From positions 1 through 26,013 of the IMG/VR virus record IMGVR_UViG_3300044618_002100: a stretch of DNA of 26,013 bases. The stretch is one strand, 5' to 3'. Within the stretch, counting starts at the first letter, position 1, and each line of letters opens with the position of its first letter. A model generated the notes under the pieces. The model had not been told where the DNA came from. It worked only from the letters and a program-made list of their open reading frames with translations, and made no database searches. The position numbers and the translations under genes are program-made. This document shows positions 21,568 through 26,013 of the stretch, one piece after another. This stretch comes from a virus.

Positions 21568-24512
21568 TGGCGAGAAAGTTATATAGATATCCACCGAGAC
21601 CATCTAGCGGAGCTGGCACGTTTTCGGATAATATTGTTGGATTCCAAGTGGTTGATGGGGGAGGTCTAACTCAAGGTAATTTTGAGTTTACGTCAAGTTT
21701 AACTGAAAAGGTTAACCGAACTTTCTCAATTGGAGCATTTTCATCACCAATAACATTAGATAATTTACAGATAGAGTCTGTTGAGGAAACTAAACGAATT
21801 GTTGCTAAAGAATTTGGAGTTTATCCAAATTTTGACTTATCTAATGTAACTAAGTTCTCAACATATGGACCATTAACCAAAAGATTTGCATCTTCAATTA
21901 CACATATTATTAATTATTTTCCTGCAGCAATTGAGTTATATGCTTTAGGGGGTGATTTTATATCGGGTTATACTGCGGTTAACATTGAGTTTGATATTGA
22001 AGAAGATACGTCAACTTTTAGTATTCCGATTGGTAAGATAAGTAATCCATTTGAAATTGATTTTACGTCTAATTCTACTAGAAATATTGAAACTAAAGAA
22101 TTTGAGGTTTCATATCTGAGAAATATGACATTAGAGTATAGTAAGTATGCGGTATATGTCAGAGATATCCAATACGAGATATTAAACATGACCCCAACTA
22201 CTAGTTTAACTAGTGGTTATCTTAATTTAACTGTTGCAGGTAATCCATTTTCAGGTGAAGTTAATTCTTACGAAACTCTAATAATTAAACCTAACGATTA
22301 TTACACCGAAGTTGCATTTACTGAACCGTTTGATGAAATTGAGAAATATCTGTTAAATAGATTAGTAACTCCCAAATACAGTGCTATTTTCCAAGTTCCA
22401 AAACAAAATGACAACGGCTCAACATTTGTTGGTACTGAAACTGCCACTTGGCCATTGTACGGAAAATGGAATTTGGATATTATTACAAATAATTTCACAT
22501 CGTATATTAACCAAATTAATACTATCGCTACAAATTTTGATAACTCAAAGACAAATTTAATTTCAAGATTTTTAGTAACGGACGCCTTTAAAGAATTTGA
22601 TACTTACGACCAAAGAGTTGATAAAGTATTACATATATATGGTAGAAGTTTTGATGAAGTTAAAAAATTCATTGACGCACTTGCGTATATGAATTCTGTA
22701 AATTATAATACTAAGAATGATATACCATCGGAACTACTTAAAAATTTGTCACAAACATTAGGATGGAATATAAACGTATCTCCTGTGACTGAAGAAGATT
22801 TTTTGAAGTCGGTATTTGGGAATGATACTAAGTCCCCATATCCTGGAATGTCAAGAAGTTTAACACCAAGTGAAATTAACTATCAATTTTATAAAAATTT
22901 AATTCTTAATTCGGCGTACCTATTTAAATCAAAAGGTACGAGAAGAGCGTTAGAATTCTTATTAAGATTGGTTGGAGCTCCTGAAGCGTTAATTGAGTTT
23001 AATGAGACAGTTTATCTTGCTGACCAAAAAATTAATATGAGAGATTTTAGAACTGAGTGGGCTAAAATATCTGGAGGAACTAAACTTGAAGAGACAATTA
23101 GTTTTAATCCTAATGACACATATTCAATTTTTGGACAAACTTTTTCAGGATATACTGCGACCACAAATGTTGTAACGGTAGATACTTTAGAAGGGGATTA
23201 CCCTATAGATGAAGAGGGATACCCAAAAACACCTGCAAACACTAGTTCATTCTTCTTTCAGTTAGGTGCTGGTTGGTATGAGTTAACACCCCCTCACCAA
23301 AGTAATCAGGATGTTAATAATACCGAATCTGTATTCACGGGGCAAAACACTAATGTTCAAACTGATTTTAAAAAATTCACTTATGGACAACAATATCTTG
23401 ATAGATTTAGAAATTTCCCATATATGGATTTAGGTTTTAAATTAACCAAAATTAGTGATAATAAAAAGAGTTGGTCGTTTAGAGATAAAACTAGAATATC
23501 TAATGATGGAGGGTTTAATGCATTCTACTATGCAAATGACGAGAGATTAGTATTGAACGTCAAAAACATTGATTTATTCATGAATCCTGCTGCGGGTCTT
23601 GTATTTGATGTGTGGACCATGTCATCAAAATATGGATATCCGATTTCAAATAATACAACACAACAAGTTTATGGTAATGGGATGAGGGTGACATCAAGTG
23701 TCCCACCTAATAAACAATCATTTTTTGAATTTGCTAACACATTTTGGCAAAATAAAGTAAATGTTGCAAACCGACAAATATCAAGTGGTTATGATGACGT
23801 GTCATTAATTTATTGGAGGTATTTGGAATCTGCAAATCAAGTTGGTATTCCTAATGATAATTTCACATATCAAAAATTAATTGATTATGTTAAAAATTTA
23901 GGTACGTATTGGCCAAAATTAGCGGAACAACTAATCCCATCGTCAACTATTTGGAATACGGGTATTAAATATAGTAACGCCCCATTCCAAAGACAAAAAC
24001 ACACATATAAGATTCCAAGAAGTTGTAGTGCGTTTATTCCTCCGACACTTTGTAAACCCTGTATTATTGATGGGGATTTATTTTTACATGGAGCATGTCA
24101 GGGAGTAACATCATTTCCAATTTTTCCTTGGTTAAATGGAACGACTAGTTACACAAGTTTCCAATCATTGTTAAATGAAATAATTTTTAATTACGTTTCT
24201 CAGAAAATATCGCAAGGGTATACATGTAATCAAAATTCTGTCTCAACAACATGGAAGATGATAGTGTCAATAGATGGTATTGATGTAATTTCAAGTATTA
24301 TATATAATGGCAATGGACCTACGGATACTCCAAGTAATTCGGATTGGACCAATGCTTTAAATCAATATTTACCGAATTTGGTTAGTTATGGTTATACTTT
24401 TGAGATTATTGATAGTAATGTTTTAATAAAGTATTTAGGATTTAGTCCTATTGCGAATAGTAGTAGTATTGAAATAAAATTAAACGTAGATTTTAGTATA
24501 AGTTGTAGTTAA
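21567..24512 (+). CDS. Large tail/baseplate protein with P2 gpI-like segment, 981 aa
   Basis: The N-terminal third (1-320) is beta-rich and unrecognised. Around residues 330-480 the pattern changes to helices: TYDQRVDKVLHIYGRSFDEV, then IPSELLKNLSQTLGWNI, then NLILNSAYLFKSKGTRRALEFLLRLVG split over about 442-468. The KGT-x-x-A-hydrophobic-E-hydrophobic-hydrophobic signature with a preceding short helix is characteristic of the P2 gpI tail family, which connects the baseplate to tail fibres. The assignment rests on this motif read by eye. The C-terminal region is Cys-rich (CSAFIPPTLCKPCI, near 820-835) and may bind metal. The last about 100 residues look like a separate globular domain. It is joined by TAATG at both ends, upstream to a structural gene and downstream to the repeat-bearing adhesin-like gene, as expected for a fibre-anchoring protein. 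Confidence 0.8.
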   Translation: MARKLYRYPPRPSSGAGTFSDNIVGFQVVDGGGLTQGNFEFTSSLTEKVNRTFSIGAFSSPITLDNLQIESVEETKRIVAKEFGVYPNFDLSNVTKFSTYGPLTKRFASSITHIINYFPAAIELYALGGDFISGYTAVNIEFDIEEDTSTFSIPIGKISNPFEIDFTSNSTRNIETKEFEVSYLRNMTLEYSKYAVYVRDIQYEILNMTPTTSLTSGYLNLTVAGNPFSGEVNSYETLIIKPNDYYTEVAFTEPFDEIEKYLLNRLVTPKYSAIFQVPKQNDNGSTFVGTETATWPLYGKWNLDIITNNFTSYINQINTIATNFDNSKTNLISRFLVTDAFKEFDTYDQRVDKVLHIYGRSFDEVKKFIDALAYMNSVNYNTKNDIPSELLKNLSQTLGWNINVSPVTEEDFLKSVFGNDTKSPYPGMSRSLTPSEINYQFYKNLILNSAYLFKSKGTRRALEFLLRLVGAPEALIEFNETVYLADQKINMRDFRTEWAKISGGTKLEETISFNPNDTYSIFGQTFSGYTATTNVVTVDTLEGDYPIDEEGYPKTPANTSSFFFQLGAGWYELTPPHQSNQDVNNTESVFTGQNTNVQTDFKKFTYGQQYLDRFRNFPYMDLGFKLTKISDNKKSWSFRDKTRISNDGGFNAFYYANDERLVLNVKNIDLFMNPAAGLVFDVWTMSSKYGYPISNNTTQQVYGNGMRVTSSVPPNKQSFFEFANTFWQNKVNVANRQISSGYDDVSLIYWRYLESANQVGIPNDNFTYQKLIDYVKNLGTYWPKLAEQLIPSSTIWNTGIKYSNAPFQRQKHTYKIPRSCSAFIPPTLCKPCIIDGDLFLHGACQGVTSFPIFPWLNGTTSYTSFQSLLNEIIFNYVSQKISQGYTCNQNSVSTTWKMIVSIDGIDVISSIIYNGNGPTDTPSNSDWTNALNQYLPNLVSYGYTFEIIDSNVLIKYLGFSPIANSSSIEIKLNVDFSISCS

Positions 24513-26013
24513 TGGCACAGAATGTAATTGGTTTAGAAATCCTTGGATTAACCGGATGTTGTGATGGTAATATTTTATGTAGTAGTGGTGCTGCGACACT
24601 TAACATATTAACTGGTAGTGGCCCATTTGTTGCACAAATTATTTCACCATATGTTGGAACTTCAGTTTTATTAGTTAGAGAGGCCTATACTTTCACAGGG
24701 TTATCTGCAGGTACATATACAATATTTGTTAGTGATTATGACACTCCAGTAAATAATACGGCAACAATTGATTTTTATATTTCATCAGGAATATCGGCAA
24801 ATACAATTGCTGTTGATAGCACTTGTGGTTTAAATAATGGGGAAATTGAAATCACATTATCACCAAATTTAGGTAATTCAAATACCTTTAGTTTGTACGA
24901 TGTAGATGATACTTTATTATCTGTAACACAATCAACAGACAATCCATACACAATATCAGGATTATCACCGAATGCTTATTATGTTATTATAGAAGATGGT
25001 GGAGGATGTAGTGCCAACACAGGAACTATGGTTATTGATAGTTCTTATGGTAGTTTATCAATTAACGCTGAAGTTACTAATACATCACCATGTGCTTTAA
25101 CCCCAAATGGTGAAATTTTATTAACACTATATAATGAAATACCTCCTGTTACAGTTACTTGGTCAACTAATGTTGGTGTACAGTCAAGTGATTATAATTT
25201 AACAGGATTAACAAATACAAATTATGTTGTAACAGTTAGTGATGGTTCAGGTTGTGAAGTTACTCAAACTGTTATAGTTGGGTTAGACGATAGATTAGGA
25301 ATTGCGGAATTTTCATTCACAAATCCATCTTGTTTTTTAAGTGATGGCGTTGTTAATATAACATTATCAGGAGGTTCTTTACCTATCACATATTACACGT
25401 CAAATGGCTCAACATTTACAAGTGGTAGAACGGTATCATTTACAGGTTTATCTTCAGGGGCGTTTAGTTTTACGGGAGTAAGTAGTACTTGTAATGTAAG
25501 TCAAACCTTTAATTTACAAACTGCAAATTCATTCGGAGTAATTTCGTCAAATAATGGATTTAGAGATTGTTCAAATAATAGTGGGTTTATATCAACCACT
25601 ATTAATGGGGGAGGTGCTCCGTTATCCGCATCCTGTGTTAGTAACAACGGATTTGTTTCTACCCAATCCAATTTACCTGCAAATTCTACAATTACTTTTG
25701 GTAGTTTAACTGCTGGGACGTATACAATTAGTATCACTGATGCGACATCCGCCTGTACTTACACTGATACTATAACTTTAACTCAAGATTTAGGATTTGA
25801 TTTTGAACTTATACCTACTAACACCACTTGTGGAATTAATAATGGGACCTGTTTTATTGATATTACAACAACAATAACTGGACAAACATTCACTTTGGGG
25901 TTATCTAACGGAGCGACTATAAGAAATTTAACAACTGATTACACCTTACAAAATATCCCACAAGGAAGTTACGGGGTAACGTTAACAAATAATTCAGGTT
26001 GTTCTATAACTAA
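24512..26013 (+). CDS. Tail fibre/adhesin-like protein with SprB-like repeats (partial, 3' end outside window)
   Basis: The frame is open for 500 codons from the ATG at 24512 and runs off the right edge; the TAA at 26011-26013 is out of frame. After an N-terminal part that itself looks like a divergent unit (1-96, ending FTGLSAGTYTIFVSD), there are five units of about 70-90 residues. Each has an opening Cys near an NNG or SDG turn, a GL/NIP-x-G-x-Y-x-V-x-hydrophobic core and a closing Cys after a D or N-x-SGC turn. The pattern resembles SprB-type repeats of flavobacterial gliding adhesins. Composition is Ser/Thr/Asn/Gly-rich with few charges, as in extracellular fibres. There is no signal peptide, consistent with assembly on the virion. 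A role in host attachment is inferred from content and from its place at the end of the tail cluster. Confidence 0.8.
   Translation, partial: MAQNVIGLEILGLTGCCDGNILCSSGAATLNILTGSGPFVAQIISPYVGTSVLLVREAYTFTGLSAGTYTIFVSDYDTPVNNTATIDFYISSGISANTIAVDSTCGLNNGEIEITLSPNLGNSNTFSLYDVDDTLLSVTQSTDNPYTISGLSPNAYYVIIEDGGGCSANTGTMVIDSSYGSLSINAEVTNTSPCALTPNGEILLTLYNEIPPVTVTWSTNVGVQSSDYNLTGLTNTNYVVTVSDGSGCEVTQTVIVGLDDRLGIAEFSFTNPSCFLSDGVVNITLSGGSLPITYYTSNGSTFTSGRTVSFTGLSSGAFSFTGVSSTCNVSQTFNLQTANSFGVISSNNGFRDCSNNSGFISTTINGGGAPLSASCVSNNGFVSTQSNLPANSTITFGSLTAGTYTISITDATSACTYTDTITLTQDLGFDFELIPTNTTCGINNGTCFIDITTTITGQTFTLGLSNGATIRNLTTDYTLQNIPQGSYGVTLTNNSGCSIT
24800..26013 (+). repeat. Tandem SprB-like protein repeats, five units
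   Basis: Approximate unit boundaries by residue are 97-180, 182-262, 264-342, 343-429 and 430-500 (cut by the window edge). Paired cysteines mark them: C105/C166, C194/C248, C274/C327, C353/C415 and C440/C497, spaced 53-62 residues apart. Shared features are an NNG/PNG/SDG turn two to seven residues after the first Cys and a GL(S/T)xxxYxVxVxDxxGC-like end, in the last unit NIPQGSYGVTLTNNSGC. The units are diverged in DNA sequence, so they are old repeats and not recent duplications. Confidence 0.75.

Noticed and set aside
25501-25737. Minus-strand open frame of 78 codons
   Set aside because: It lies wholly inside the repeat-bearing gene, has no start context, and is the antisense of a low-complexity Thr/Ser-coding stretch. 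Other minus-strand frames in the window are likewise shadows.
26011-26013. TAA at the right edge as the stop of the repeat-bearing gene
   Set aside because: Counting from the ATG at 24512, the last full codon is ACT at 26009-26011 and two bases are left over, so this TAA is out of frame and the gene continues beyond the window.
1-26013. tRNA genes, CRISPR arrays, insertion sequences, introns or inteins
   Set aside because: No gap is long enough for a tRNA or array, no spaced direct repeats or transposase were seen, and nrdA, nrdB, uvsX and the helicase read through without insertions.
24800-26013. Recent DNA-level tandem duplication in the adhesin-like gene
   Set aside because: The units align as protein but share little DNA sequence, so they are ancient repeats and not a recent expansion or assembly artefact.

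Overview
The window is part of a tailed, contractile (T4-like myovirus) phage genome. Every gene is on the + strand, packing is tight with no gap over about 90 bases, and base composition is AT-rich. The host is probably a member of the Bacteroidota. Three things point that way: start codons are preceded by A/T-rich leaders with no convincing Shine-Dalgarno sequence; a near-perfect Bacteroidota-type promoter (TTTG, 19 bases, TATATTTG) lies before the ssDNA-binding-protein gene; and the last gene carries tandem repeats resembling those of the flavobacterial gliding adhesin SprB. The host is inferred, not proven.

Layout. Positions 1-976 hold the probable tail of an upstream gene and two unrecognised proteins, one with a proline-rich and acidic linker. 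Positions 977-5826 are the replication/recombination module: a promoter, a gp32-like ssDNA-binding protein, a hairpin terminator, a UvsX/RecA-like recombinase, a T4 Rnh-like 5' nuclease, an unrecognised 150-residue protein and a gp41/DnaB-like helicase. Positions 5851-9250 encode a class I ribonucleotide reductase (NrdB then NrdA), closed by a strong terminator at 9266-9290. From 9337 to the right edge is the baseplate/tail module: gp25-like and gp6-like wedge proteins, then seven large proteins with little similarity to T4 proteins. These include a 1751-residue protein with an internal hydrophobic stretch, a protein with a PKD-like domain, a 981-residue protein with a P2 gpI-like segment, and a truncated fibre/adhesin-like protein of Cys-bracketed beta repeats that runs off the window.

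How it fits together. The first half copies and recombines the genome and supplies dNTPs. The second half builds the baseplate and host-contact apparatus. gp25 and gp6 are conserved, but the positions where T4 has genes 7-12 hold a different, Bacteroidota-flavoured set joined by TAATG stop/start overlaps, so they are probably co-translated. A short palindrome, TATTTAT(C/G)AAATA, precedes both the gp25 gene and the 1751-residue gene and is a candidate late regulatory site.

The most interesting points are the SprB-like repeats in a phage tail gene, the membrane-type segment inside the giant baseplate-region protein, the bacterial-SSB-like C-terminal tip on a gp32-like protein, and the cluster of unassigned structural genes.
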